This document shows positions 41,395 through 56,300 of a stretch of DNA of 64,000 nt, piece by piece (position 1 is the first letter of the stretch; every line of letters begins with the position of its first letter). The notes beneath the pieces are model-generated. The model saw only the letters and a program-made list of their open reading frames with translations. It did no database searches and was not told the origin of the DNA. A program made the position numbers and the translations under genes. This stretch comes from DAOTTX01 sp034437515 (lineage in GTDB: Bacteria > Chloroflexota > Anaerolineae > Aggregatilineales > Phototrophicaceae): assembly GCA_034437515.1 (NCBI GenBank), contig DAOTTX010000140.1:1-64000 (forward strand), read 5' to 3'.

Positions 41395-44300
41395 ATGGAT
41401 AATTTAATGAAGCTAACTCTTTTCCGAAAAACACCACAGTTCATTTTGACTGGGGTTTTTGTCGTTTTGCTGGCTTTGCTTGGGATGCAGGTCAGCATCG
41501 CGCAAGACGATCCGTTACCGTCCATCAACTTTGGGACGAGTAACCTCGAAAATGCCCCGATCAACCAACCGACCTCGTTGGAGTTCGGGCCGGATAATCG
41601 GCTGTACGTGCTCCAGAAGAATGGGACGATCAAGGCCTTCACTGTTGTGCGTAACGACGCCAACGACTACACAGTGACGGATACCGAGACGATCACCCTG
41701 GTGCGCGACATCCCCAACCACAATGATGACGGCACGCCGCAAGCCGGCGTGACGGGTCGTCAGGCGACGGGCATGACCGTTATTGATGACGGTGCCGGGA
41801 ACCCGATTCTCTACGTGTCATCGTCTGACCCCCGGCGTGGTATTGGCAACAACACCGCCGGTCAGGTGATCGACACCAACTCCGGCACTATCTCCCGGTT
41901 GACCTGGAACGGTTCCAACTGGGTCAAGGTTGACCTGGTGCGCGGCCTGCCCCGTTCGGCGGAGTACCATGCGACCAACGGCCTGCAATACGACGCGGCC
42001 CGCAACGTGCTTTATGTGACCTCCGGTGGGCACACCAACATGGGCGCACCCGGCAGGAGCCTGTCTTACGTGCCGGAATACGCCCTGGCGGCGGCGATCC
42101 TCGAAGTGGACTTGAACATCATCGACGTGCTGCCCCTGCAAGGGACATCTACGGCACATCCTTATATTTATGACATCCCGACGCTGGATGACGACAGCCG
42201 CCCCAACGTGGCTACCGGTGTGGATCAGAACGACCCCTTCGGCGGTAATCGCGGCAAGAATCAGGCGCGGATCGTCCCCGGCGGCCCGGTGCAAGTTTTC
42301 GCACCCGGCTATCGTAACCCCTACGACGTGACCTTTACCGAAGACGGTCAGCTTTATTCCATCGACAACGGCCCCAACGGGGGTTTTGGTGGTTTCATGC
42401 CCAAAGAGGCTGACATCATCGACCCGGCGACGGGCGACCCCTACGGCCTGGGTGTGTGTGACAACACCGCCTCCGAAGACGGCAGTTACTCCGGTTGGGA
42501 TAACATGCACTATGTGATCGCTGGCGAGTACGCCGGTCACCCCAACCCGGTGCGCGGCAACCTGGCCAACACCTACAACGAAGCCGGCCCCGACAATGAC
42601 CTGGGCGCGCAGTCCCCGGTAGCGGTGGCGAACCCGGTCGAGTGTGACTTCCGCTGGTCGGGCAATGGCGGCAACCCCCCGGAGGACGGTGCGATTGCAC
42701 ATTGGGGAACCTCCACTAACGGCATGACCGAATACACCGCCTCGAACTTCGCCGGGCAGATGCAAGGGGACATCCTCGCGGCGAGTTACGGGCAGAAGAT
42801 CGAGCGTGTGCGTCTGAGCGCAGACGGCACGACCGCCGAAGAAGTGCTGGTCTTCGCGCCATTAGGTAACACCCCGCTCAACGTGACCGCGCAGGGCGAC
42901 GACGAAGCCTTCCCCGGTACGGTGTGGGCGGTGTCTTTCCGCAATGGTGGCGGTGTGACCGTCTTTGAACCGGCGGATTACAGCGGTGTCGATACCGGCG
43001 TTTGCGACCAGACCTACAGCACCGCCATTGACGCGGACAGCGACGGCTACAGCAACGCGGACGAGATCGACAACGGCACCAACGAATGTAACGGTGCGGA
43101 TTTCCCGTCCGACAACGACGGTGACAACCTCTCCGACCTGAACGACCCGGACGACGACAACGACAGCCGCCCGGACCTGACCGACGCCTTCCAGGTTGAC
43201 GCGACCAACGGCGATGACCTGCCGATCTTCATGGACTTTGACCCCGGTGGTAACTTCTGGGGTACCGGCCTGCTCAGCTCCGGCTTTACCGGGCTGATGA
43301 CGAACGGCACGGTCAATTACAAAGACATGTACGTGCCGGAAGAGATGACCGTCGGCGGCATCGCCAAGGTCTTCACCATCGACGACGTGCCCGCTGGTGA
43401 TGCGACCAACAACGACCAGACCTACGCCTTCCAGCGGGGTGTGAATGTCGATAGCAGCACCGGCCCCTTCACGGTCTATACCCGCATGATTCAGCCGTTC
43501 TTCAACGGCACCGCGCCGACCGGCGATCAATCAATGGGCATTTACTTCGGTGACGGCTCGCAGTCCAACTACGTCAAGCTGGTGATGGCTGGCGGCGGCT
43601 TCCGTCTGATTATCGAGAACAACAACGCGGTCGTACTCGACCAGCCCTACAGCATCGCCAATCCCTGGCAATCCAATTATGTAGACCTGCTGCTGTCGAT
43701 TGACCCGGTCAACGCGACAGTCACCCCGCGCTACGCATTAGATGACGATGTTTACGTCACCCTGGGTACACCGGTCAACATTCCGGCAGGGCCGACGCTG
43801 ACCCGCATCCAGAACAATGCTGATGCAGTGGCGACCGGCGTTATCGCCACCTCGCTGAACTCGACCACCTTTACCGCGCTATGGAAACAATTTAACGTCT
43901 CCGCAGACGCCCCCGGCGAGATCGGCGCAGACCCGGCGAACCTGGTCTTTGACGCTATCCAGGGTGGTGACACGGCCCGCCAGACGATCACGCTGACCAA
44001 CATGGGCATCGTCTCCACTGACCCGACCGTCAATATTACGAGCCTCACGCTGGACGGCAGCGACGCTTACAGCATCGTCAACCCGCCAGCCGGCACCGTC
44101 TCGCTGGCCCCGCAGGACACATTCGAGGCCGAAATTGAGTTCGCCCCGTTGACCGGTGGGCCGAAAAACACACAGTTAATCGTCACCCATGACGGTGTCA
44201 ACAGCCCGACGACGGTCAATATCTTCGGTGAGGCCGAAGCCCTGGGCACACCACTCTACCGGGTGAACACCGGTGGTACACTCGTCACCGCGACCGATGG

Positions 44301-47300
44301 CGGCCCCGACTGGGCGGAGGACACCAACACGAACGCCTCACCCTATCGCGTCGAGGGCGGCCCGAACGTCTATAACGGCAACTTTAGCGGCACCAACACG
44401 ACCGACGCGCCCAACGCGATCTTCGCGCAGGAACGCTGGGACAATGCCCCGCTCCCGAATATGACCTGGGCCTTCCCGGTGGATGCAGGTGATTACGAAC
44501 TGCGCCTGTACTTCGCGGAGGCGTACAACGGTGCCAAGAGTATCGGCTCGCGTCAGTTTAACGTCGATGTCGAAGGTACCCGCGTGCTGACCAATTTCGA
44601 CCAGTTTGCAGAAGCGGCTGCCGAAAGCGGCAACGGCGCGAACAGCCTCATGCGTGCCTTCCCGGTGAGCATCACCGGCACGGGTGAAGCCATCGACATC
44701 ATGTTATCGCACGGCAGTGCCGATAACCCGGCGATCAAGGGTATCGAGATCGTTCCGCTGAACGTGAGCTTTAACGGCGTGGTCGAGGCTGACCCGGCGA
44801 GCCATGACTTCGGCGCGTGGAACCAGGGCGCGACTTCCGATGCGCAGACGTTCATCATCAACAACCTGGGTGAAGCCGGTGACGATGTGATCACCGTGAC
44901 TGACGTGAACATCGTCGGGGATACACCCGACTTCGCAACGAATTTCAGCGGCCCGGAGAGCATCAACCCCGGTAGCTTTGTAACCTTCGACGTGACCTTC
45001 ACCCCCACCGCCGGTGGTGAGAAGACCGCGACCCTTGAAGTCATCCACGACGGGGAGAACTCCCCGGTATTGATCGACCTCATCGGTACCAACATCGCGC
45101 CGACCAGTAGCCTGGTCGCCAACCCGACCAACGTGGACTTCGGCCTGGAGCAAGTCAACACGACCTCCGCGCCGCAGACCATCACGCTGAGCAACACCGG
45201 TGCATTGAGTGACCCGGAAGTCGAGATCACCGCCGTGACCATCACCGGCGCGGATGCAGGCGACTTCGCCTACACCTTCACCGTCCCGGCGACCGTTATC
45301 CAGCAGAGCGATGTGACCATCGACGTGACCTACACCCCCACAACCGAGGGTGACAAGGCCGCTAACCTGGTCGTGACGCACGACGGCGACAACTCCCCGA
45401 CCACCATCGCCCTGACCGGGCAGGTGGACGCGAGCAACAGCCCGTACATCACGGAAGTTAATCCGCTCGACGGCGAAACCAACGTCAGCCGCTCGGCGGG
45501 TGTCGCTGCGGCGGTCTTCCTGCCGACATCGGGTGAGGGCGTCAGCGTAGATTCGATGAACCCGTCTAACGCCATGCTCTACCAGACGAACAACAACGTT
45601 GCGGTGCCGGTGGATTACGGCACCAGCGGTGGCGCGGATGTGATTATCCTCCAGCCGACCACCTTGCTGGCACCCAACACCAACTACACCTTTGAGATCA
45701 CCAGTGGTGTGACCGATACCGCCGGGAACCCCTTCCTGCCGTTTAGATCGACCTTTACCACCGGTACGGACACGGGCGATGCGCCCATCCCCGGTGTGGA
45801 ATTCGAGCAGGTATTTTCTGGCGCGGCCCCCGGTGGTTATACCAGCATTGAAATCGGCCCGGGTGGGCGGCTGTGGGCGGCAAGCGCCTACGGCACCGTG
45901 CATCGTTGGGACATCAACGCCAACGGTACGCTGGCGAACGAGGTCGTGATGAGCGACTTCGCCACGTCCCCGGCGACCACGCGCACACTCATCGGCCTGG
46001 ACTTCGACCCGCGCTCAACGGCGGCGGAGCCGATCCTATGGCTGACAACCGGCTTCCCGGCTTTCGACGACGCGCCGCACTTCAGCAGTACGCTGAGCAA
46101 GTACAGCGGCACGGATGTCGGCGGCACCGGTGAAAGCTGGCTGCGCGAAGACATGGTTGTCGGTCTGCCGCGTTCCGTGCGTGACCACATGACCAACAGT
46201 GTGGTCTTCGGCCCGGATGGGGCGATGTACATCACACAGGGCAGCATCAGCGCGATGGGTGACCGTGACACCGCCTGGGGTGAGGAGCCGGAAGTGCTGC
46301 TCAGCTCCGCCGTGCTGCGTGTCGATGTCGGCCTGCTGGAAAGCTACTACACCGCTAACGGCCCGCTCGACGTGACCACCGGTACACCGCTGTTCAGTGG
46401 TGACCTGCGCGACGAGGATAACTACGGCCTGGGTGACCCTGAACTGGATAGCACCTACTACAACCCACAGGCTGCCAATGCCCCGCTGACGCTCTACGCG
46501 ACCGGTGTGCGTAACGCCTTCGACCTGGTGTGGCACAGCAACGGTGAACTCTACGTGCCGACCAACGGCTCCGCTGCGAACGGTGTGGTACCGGGTACTC
46601 CGGCGACCCTGCCGAACGCCTGTGATAGCCGCATTGACGACGAACTCTACGGTCCCTACACCGGCCCTAGCGTGGCCCAGGCCGTCGTGCCGACCACGCA
46701 GGACGACCTGCTGTTCCGCATTGACGAAGGTGGCTACTACGGGCACCCGAACCCGACCCGCTGTGAGTGGGTGATGACCGGCGGTAACCCGACCATCAAC
46801 CCTGACCCCGGTCAGAACGGTGACCATTACCCGGTCGGCACCGCACCAGACCGCAACTATCGCGGCATTACCTTTAATTTTGAGAACAACAAATCCCCGA
46901 ACGGCTCGATTGAGTACCGTAGCGACACCTTCGGCGGTGCGCTTAAGGGACAAATTCTGGTCACGCGCTACAGCATCGGTAACGACATTATCGTGCTGCA
47001 ACCCAGCGCCAATGGTCAGAGTATTGTCAACGCTTCGGCGAACATCCCCGGTATGGAAGGCTTCTATAAGCCGCTGGATGTCATCGAAGACATGAACAAC
47101 GGCAACCTGTACGTGGTCGAGTTCGGGCGGGAAAACGACCCCAGCAACATCACGCTGCTGCGTCCGGTCAACCCGAACCAGGCCGCGATTGAGGTCACGC
47201 CGGAGGCGCTCTACTTCAATGATGACGCCGACGGACAACCCAGCCCCGCGCAAGACATCACCATCAGCAACATCGGTCAGGCCCAGTTGAACCTGAGTTC

Positions 47301-50300
47301 ACTGACGATGGCCGGGCCATTCCAGATCGTCGGGCCGCAGCCGACCAGCGTGCCGGTTGGCGGTTCCGTCACCGTGAGCGTGGCCTTTAACCCCACCGTC
47401 GAGGGTGTCCAGAGTGGCTCCCTGACCATCGTCAGTAACGACCAGACCGACCCGGTCATCGTCGTCACGCTGCGCGGTGTCGGCGTGGCGGGTGAGCCGT
47501 CGCTCCAGTGGATCGTCGATACCTACAACATCCCGGTCAACGTCGGCGACGACAACCCGGCGACCAATCCCATCCACAGCGCGGACTACAACGAACCGCT
47601 GCTCGGTCAGGAACTGCCGATTACCACCTTCGAGAAGGCAGGTGCCGGTGATGTGACCGTCGAGGTTTTGAGTGTGTTCGGCCCGGATGCAACCCCGGTC
47701 AGCACAGTCGGTTGGTACACCGCCGGTGATGCCAACGCCAAGAACGCCCTGTTTAGTGTTGACCAGGGCAGTGCCCAGACGCTGAACCCGGCGCTGACCG
47801 CGCTGGACGGCGGCACGGGACTGAGCTTTGACCCCGGCACAACCGAATTCGGCTTCTACAGCGTGTGGACGTTCTTCGGGGATCGTGAAATCTTCAGTGA
47901 GGAAGACCTGACCACCTACGCGGGCAAGCTGCCCTATCAGGTGCGCGTCTATCCGCTGCGGGATGGCGCGGGCCTCGTCCCGAACGCTTACGTCATCGCC
48001 ACTGAAGAGACCAACAGCGGCTTTGACTTTCAGGACGTGGTGTTTATCGTCCGTAACGTCAATCCCGGTTCCTCCGGTGCTGGCTTGCTGGAAATCTCCC
48101 CGGCGGCACCGATGCGCTTTAGCGACCCGGTCGGCGGTGGGGCCAGCCCGGCACAAACGCTGACCATCAACAACGTCAGTGGTGTGGATGTCAACATCAG
48201 CAACATGACGGTCAACGGGCCGTTCCAGATCACCTCGACCGAACCGACGCAGATACTCGCCGGGCAGTCCGTCACAGTGGACATCGCCTTCGCGCCGACC
48301 GTCGCCGGCCCGGTCACGGGTGAACTCAACATCGTCAACGACTCCGCGACCCCGGCCATCAGTTACACGCTGCGCGGCCTGGGCACCAGCGGAGAGCCGT
48401 CCTTACAATGGGTGCTGGATGTCTACGGCATCAACCTGGACGCCGGCGACGATGACCCGTCAACACCGGTCATCAACAGTGACGCTGGCGCGGCTGCTGG
48501 CTTGTTCCTGGGTGACGAAGTCCGCATCCAACAATTTGAGAAATCCGGCAGTGAAAATGTGACCATCGAGCCGCTGGCGGTCTACGCCAACAACGGCAAC
48601 CCGGTCAGCACGGCAGGCTGGTATCGCCCGTCCAACCCTGGCAACCGTCAGGCATTGTTCACTGTCGATCAAAACAGCGACCAGACCATCAGCGTTGCCA
48701 CAACGGGTGTGAACTCGTTCAACCCCGGCAGCGGTGCATTCGGCCTGTACACCCAATGGACGTACAACAACCGCGTGGTCTTCGGTGAGGACAGCCGCAA
48801 CACCTTTAGTGCTGCGCTGCCACATCATGCCCGGGTTTACCCGCTCAAGGACGGCGGCGGTACGATCATTCCGAACGCCTACGTCGTCGCTTTCGAAGCG
48901 GATACCGACGTCCCCGAATACAACGACATGGTCTACATCGTCCGCAACGTACGTCCGTCATCGAACAACGCCAGCGGCATCGTGTTTGAGAACCTGGATT
49001 GGCAGACGCTCAACAGCCTCAACATCCCGCAGATGGCTTGGGTGAACACCTGGCTTTCCATGAGCCGTGTCGATAACGACAACAACGCCGACCTCATCAT
49101 GCACGAGGTCACCACGCTGCGCGTCCACAACTACGGCGCGAATACGCTGACCCTGAATAACGTCAGCATCGCGGATACGGCCCGGTTCATCTTGCCGGAT
49201 GCCAACGACATCGCCCCGATTGACATCTTGCCCGGTGCCTTCCATGACATCGAAGTGCAGTTCATCGAGGAAAGCGGCGATAAGGGGCTGCGCCAATCTA
49301 CGCTGACCATTCAGTCCAACGACCCGGCACAACCCAACGCGGCGATTATGCTGGTGGGTGCCTACACCTATGATCGTGGTGGTGCCTTTGAGGTCACTGC
49401 ACCGCAGATCCAGAATGTGTTCGGTTATACCGCACCGATGGAATTCCCTTTCGGCTCCGAATACGAAGCTAAGGGCGATGAAGTCCTCTCCCCGCTGTGG
49501 GAACGCATGGATCCGAACGAACCGATCTACGTGCGCCAGCTTGTTGCCTATCACGGCCCTAACCCGAATACCTTCCGTATCCGTGATGCGGACAGCGGCA
49601 ACGGCACGTTGCGGCACCACGAAGACGCCCCGCAGACCATTCTGCCGCCCATTGATGGTGACCCGAACAGCCCGACCGAGCGGTTCTTCTCCCCGACCGG
49701 CACCTTCAAGACGCAGGCCGCCAGCTATCAGAGCGATCACGGCATCCGCTGGGTGAACCAGGGCGATAGCGACCGTCACGCGGTGCGCTTCTGGCCCATC
49801 CGTGACCGTGAAGGCGTGCTGGTGCCGGGTGCCTTCTTCATGATCCAGGACTTCGTCGGTAATGGTTGCGGCGCGGGGAGTGCGAACTGTGACTACAATG
49901 ACAACATCTATCTGATTACCAATATCCAACCGGCAGACGACCCGACCTACGACATCACGCACTTCACTGACATTGCGGTCGAGATCGTCGAAAACGAAGA
50001 CCCGGTGCTGCTGGGTGATGACATCGTCTACAACGTCAGCGCGGTGAACAACAGCCTCTACAAGGCCGAAAACGTCACGCTGAACTTCCAGCTCCCGGCG
50101 AACGCCAACTTCGTTTCCGCCCTGCCGGAAGTGGGCAACTGCACGCTCAACGGTGGCGCGGTGGACTGCACCTTCGGCAACATCCTCGGTGAGCAGCGCG
50201 TCTCCGCACAGATCGTGGTGACGCCGCAAAGCGGCGGCCCGCGCAGTGTGACGGCGACCGTCGCCACGACGACCAATGAGGACATCCTCGCGGATAACAC

Positions 50301-53300
50301 ATTGGTCGAAGAGACGATGGTGCTTGACCCACTCAACCTGCCGGCTTCACTGACAGTGGTCAAGGATGCCGACCCGAACAGCGATACGCAGTTCGACTTT
50401 AGCGGTGACATGGGCGTGTTCTCGCTCATCGATGACGGCACCCTGGCCCCGCAATGGCAGGTGGCGATCAACTTCACCACGCTTGACAGCGCCGCCCCTG
50501 TCGGTTATGACATCTCCGACGACGGCGCGGCCTATGGTACCGATGGACGTTACGGCTGGCTTAAGCTCAGCGACGACGTCCCCACCCGTGTGGACGCTAA
50601 CGCCCGCAATCGCGGTGGCACACCGGAAGACCGCAACACGCTCATCCATATGCAGTTCCAGGACTGCTGCCTCGGCTCACCGAACCCCGGTGTCTACGAG
50701 ACGGTTTACTGGCGCTATGACCTGCCCAACGGCATGTATCGCGTCACGGCTGGTGTGGGTGACCCGCAGAACGAGAACAGCACACATGTGATCCGTGCCG
50801 AAGGTGTGGAAGTGGTCAACGCTGCCAACACCCGCTTCGCGGAAGGTTCCGCGATGGTTGAGGTGACCGACGGCAGCCTGACGATTGACCCCATCGGCGG
50901 CAACAACACCAAAATCCTGTACCTCATGATCGAAGGCGACTTCATCGAGCAGAACCGGATCACCTTCCCATTCGTGGATGCCGGGACGTACACCCTGATC
51001 GAAGACGCCGCCATCGGCTGGTCGCTGGATAGCGTGGTCTGCGCAGGCGCAGCCACCCCGGCGATTAACATCACCGACGGTGTCGCGGTCACGCTCGACC
51101 AGAACGAAGACGTGACCTGCACCTTCCTCAACCAGCCGATTGACGAACCGGCGATTGACATCCGCAAATCACCGGATGTGCAGGAAGTGCCGCTGAATAG
51201 CGATGTCGAGTTCACCATCACGGTGACCAACATCGGCACCGAAGATCTGACCAGCGTTACCGTTAGTGACCCGCTCACGCCGGATTGTGACGCGACCATC
51301 GGCACGCTCGTGGTTGGTGCGACGGAAACCTACACTTGCACCGCCCCGGCAGTGACCGAAGGCTTCACCAATACCGCTAACGTCACCGGCACGCCGCCCG
51401 TCGGCGCAGCCGTGACCGACAGTGACACCGCCGAGGTCACCATGGTGGTGCCGGGTGTCAGCATCCAAAAGACCCCCAACAGCCAGTCCGTGACCAGCGG
51501 CAGCGATGTGGACTTTGACATCCGCGTGGAAAACACCGGTGATGCCGCCTTCGAGAGTGTGCTCGTCACCGACGCGGCAACCCCGGCCTGTGACGCCGAT
51601 CTCGGCACGATGCAACCGGGTGCTGTGGAAGTCTATACCTGTACCGCGACCAACGTTACCGAGACGTTCACCAACGTCGCGGTGGTCGATGCGCAACTGC
51701 TCGGCGGCACCACGCTGACCGCGCAGGACAGCGCCGTCGTCGTGCTGGACGGTGTCTCCTATGGTACGCCGCTCTACCGCGTCAACGCGGGTGGCCCGCT
51801 GGTCGCCGCGACTGATGGCGGCCCGGATTGGTCAGCCAACACCGGTGACAACGTCGCCGCCAACGCCTACCCCTGGCTGAACGAAGGCAGCAACGACAGC
51901 GGCCCCAACAACGCCGTGACCAACCGTGACGGCACCGTCCCGGCCTACGTGCCGCAGGCGATCTTCATCCACGAACGTTGGGACCCGGATGATGCCCCCA
52001 ATATGCAATGGGACTTCGCCGTTGATGCCGGCCAGACCTACGAACTGCGCCTGTACTTCGCCAACGGCTGCGCCTGCACTGACCAGGTCGGTGAGCGCAT
52101 CTTCGACTACGAAGTCGAGGGCACGCGCATCGAAGACTACGACATCGTCGCTGACGTCGGTCACAACACCGGCACAATGAAGACCTTCCTCATCGAGAAC
52201 AGCGATGGCAACATCGACATCGACTTCTTCCATGGCGTGCAGAACACGCTCATCAACGGTATTGAGATCGTCCCGGTCACCCCGGTGGCTGCGGCGGCGC
52301 TCTCCGCGACCCCTAGCTCGGTCGAATTCGGTCAATTCGAGATCGGTGACCCGGCGGCAACCGTCCCGGTCACGCTCAAGAATGAGGCCGCTGTGGGCGG
52401 TGGTGCGCTGGTCATCAGTAACATCAACATCACCGGCGTGGACGCCGCCGACTTTGACGCTGACCAGACCGGCACGTTGAGCATCGAGCTGCAACCGCAG
52501 CAAACCACCACGCTGAACGTGTCCTTCGACCCGGCGACGGTTGGTAGCAAATCCGCCAGCCTGGAACTGGTTCACAACGGCGGCAATGGCCCGACGCTGA
52601 CGGTCTTCCTGACCGGGCAAGCCATCCCGCCACAGCTCCCTGACCTGCTGTTCGACCCCGATGGGTTGACCTTCAGCGTGGTTGAGGGCGGCAATGTGGA
52701 TAGCAGCCTCGTGCAGATTTTCACCAGCGGCGACACCGCCAACTACACCATCGACCTGAGCAGCGCCCCGGCCTGGATCAACATCCCGGCAGGTCAACTG
52801 ACAGGCACGGCTTCGGATGTCTCTCTGACGAACATCGAAGTGGGTGTAGATAGCACCGGCCTCGCGCCGAACGTCTATAACTACAACGTCGTGGCGACCG
52901 CCGCCGGTTACGATGACGGCTTGCTGCCGGTCACGATGGTTGTGCTGCCGCTGCAATACACGGTAGACGCCAGCACCGACGGCAACGGCACCATCAGCCC
53001 GTCCGGCATCTTCCAGGTGGGCGCGGGTGATGACGTCGAGTTCACCATCACGCCGGATGTCGGCTTCGCGCTGGACGAACTACTGGTCAACGGCGCACCG
53101 GTGACCGTCACCGACGACACCTACACACTGGCAGGCGTCAGCGAGGACACCACTGTCGTGGCGAACTTCCTCGCGCTGACCCCTTACCAGATCACCGGTA
53201 CGGCCGGGCCGAACGGCACGATTGATCCGTCCGGCACTTTCACCGCCTACGAGGGCGATAACGTCGAGTTCACCATCACACCGAACCCCGGCTTCATCAT

Positions 53301-56300
53301 CGCAGGGGTCACGGTCAACGGTGCTGGGCAACCGCTCCCGGCAGGCAACATCTTCACGCTGGAAAATGTCAGCGAAGACGCGACCGTCATGGTCACCTTT
53401 GGTCAGAGCGACCAGGCACAGATCACGGCGGGTGTCGTGGGTGGCGTCGGCGGTACCATCAACCCCGCCGGTACCTTCCTGGTTGACCTCGGCACCGATG
53501 TTGAGTTCACCGTCACACCCGATATTGGCTTCATCATCGACGAACTGACGGTCAACGGCACGCCGGTCACGCTGGCGGGCAACACCTACCTGCTGGAAAA
53601 TATCAGCGAAGATAGCGAAGTGCTGATTAGCTTCCAGACCGTCCCGACCTATGACATCACCATCACGGCGGGTGCGGGCGGTAGCATTGCCCCTGCTGGC
53701 ACCGGCGGTGTGCTGACGGTCAACGAAAACGAGACCCCGCAGTTCACCATCACGGCGGATGCGGGCTACTTGATCGGCGATGTGTTGGTCAACGGCGTCT
53801 CTGAGGGTGCCATCACGACTTACAACTTCGCCCCGGTCACCGCAGACCAGACCATCGAAGCGACCTTCATCTCCGCCTCCGGCTCCATCACCGTCGTCAA
53901 GAACGCGGTGCCGGATGACCCGGCGCAAGGCTTCGACTTCAGCATCACGGGTGGCGGTGTCAACGAAAGTGCCACACTGATCGACGACGGCACGGTCGCC
54001 GGGACGTTCAGCGCGAGCGTGAACTTCCAGCCGAACGACGGGCAAGACATCCCCACCGGGTACACCATCGACTTCGGCGCGGCCTACGCGGATCGTGGCA
54101 ACGGTTACACCTACGGCTGGGTGGATACGACCGCCGGTGCCCCGGTGGATCTAACCGCGCTGCCGCGTCGTCGTGCCTCCTCGCAGACCGACCCGCGTCT
54201 GGAAACCTACATGCACATGGAACACCCGACACAGGCGGACGGCTTCTGGGAAATCGAAGTCCCCAACGGCCTGTACGAGGTGACCGTCGCCGTCGGTGAT
54301 CCGTTCGGCGGTGGTGAAGTCCATCGCATCAACATCGAGGGCAACAACGTCATCAATGACTACGTGCCCTTCGGCAGCAGCGGCTCCAACACTAAACACG
54401 CAATTGCGACCGGCATCATCCAGGTCAGCGACGGTTTGATGACCTTCGACTGGCTGGGCAGTGTCGCCGCAGAGAACACCAAGATCAACTACGTGACCAT
54501 CGACAGCATCCAGCTTGAGACGAGCAATATCGCCATTGTCTCCGGCTTGCTGAGTGGTACCTACACCGTGACCGAAACCGTCCCGGCAGGTTGGGCGATG
54601 AACGATATCGTCTGCACCGGTGCGGAAACGATCACGACCGATACGGCGAGCGCCTCCGCGACGGTGACCATCACCGGTGGTGAGCAGGTGCGCTGTGAAT
54701 TCGTCAACACGACGGTAACCACCGGCAATACCCCGCCGGAATTCACCAGCACTCCGGTTGAAACCGCGACGGAAGGCACGCTCTACACCTATAGCGTCAC
54801 CGCCACCGACGCCGACACCGGCGACACACTGACCATCAGTGAAGCGGCGGCACTCCCGGCCTGGCTGGCACTGACGACGACCGGCAACGGTACCGCCACA
54901 CTGGAAGGCACACCGGGCGCGGCTGATGTGGGCGACCACTTCATCCAACTCCAGGTGAGCGACACGCAAGATGTGGACACGCAGAGCTTCATCATCACGG
55001 TGAACCCGCTGCCGCCCACCGACTGCTCACCGTACTCACCGGAACTGTGTAACACGGTTCAGATCGACGTGACGACCGATGTCTGCCTGACGTTCGACGC
55101 CGCTGGCGCGGGCCTGGCAGGGACGGGCTTCACCATGGTCGATCCGGCGTCCGCACGGTTGACCACACCGAGTAACCCGGCAGTCCCCGGCTACGAGCCG
55201 AGCCTGCTGGCGCTCAACGCGGGTGAACTGGTGCTGAAGACCACACCGGGCATCCAGTACCTGAACAACGCCCAGACCAGCAACACTAACTCGCTAGTCA
55301 ACGGCCTGGGTGTCGGCTTCGATGCCAGCACGCCGTTCGTCCTCTCCACCACGCTGGTACAACCGGCCATCCCCGCACCCAAGCAAGGGCAGCAGGCGGG
55401 TGTCTGGTTCGGCCTCAACGAAGACCAGTACGTTAAGGTCATCGTGGAGCAGGACGGCAACGTTCAGATCGCCGTCGAGACCTTCACCGGCGGGGTACTG
55501 GCGTTCGAGGCGATTAACAGCAGCAACACGACCGGCCTGATCCCGAACCTGGGCACACAGACCGTCACGCTGCTGATGGAACTGAACCCGGCTACGTTCA
55601 GCGCGACCGGCTACTACAGCCTGGATGGTGGCGCAACCGTGACCGAGTTCGGCACCGTCGCCGTGCCGCAGAGCTACTTCGACGGCTTCGTGCTGCCGGA
55701 CTTCACAACTGGCCCGGTCAGCTTCGGTGGTGTCTTCGGGACACACCGCAACGCCGGCGCATCGATTGATTTCCGCTTCGATGACTTCTGCATCCAACCG
55801 GGGCCGCTGGATAGCAACACCGCGCCGGTGCAGACGGTCAACGCCACGTTGAACGTCAACGAAGGTGATGCGGAACTCATCACACAGACCAACCTGCGCT
55901 ATACCGATGGTGAACAAACTGCCGCCGAAGTGACCTACACGGTTGCGACCGTCCCGGTCAACGGTACGCTGCTGCTGGGTGCAACCCCGCTGGTAGCCAG
56001 CGACACCTTCACCCAGGCGCAGATCAACAACGGACAGCTCAGCTACCAGCACGATGGCAGCGAGACCGCCTTCGACAGCTTCGACTTCACCGTGACGGAT
56101 GGCTTCGTGACCGTGCCGCTGACGGACACATTCAACATCAACATCAACGCGGTCAACGACGACCCGACGCTAGTCACCAATGACCCGCTGATCGTCGCCG
56201 AAGCCGCCACCGGTACCATCGACAACAACCTGCTGGCGGCGCAGGACGACGATAACGTCGCCGCTGACCTGATCTACACGGTCACCACACTGCCGCAGCA

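Noticed and set aside
41818..50229. Other long minus-strand frames under the giant gene (for example 41818-42765, 44704-45903, 46036-47253, 48958-50229)
   Set aside because: Same reason: codon bias of the coding strand leaves few stops on the opposite strand, and no signal peptides, ribosome sites or family motifs support them.
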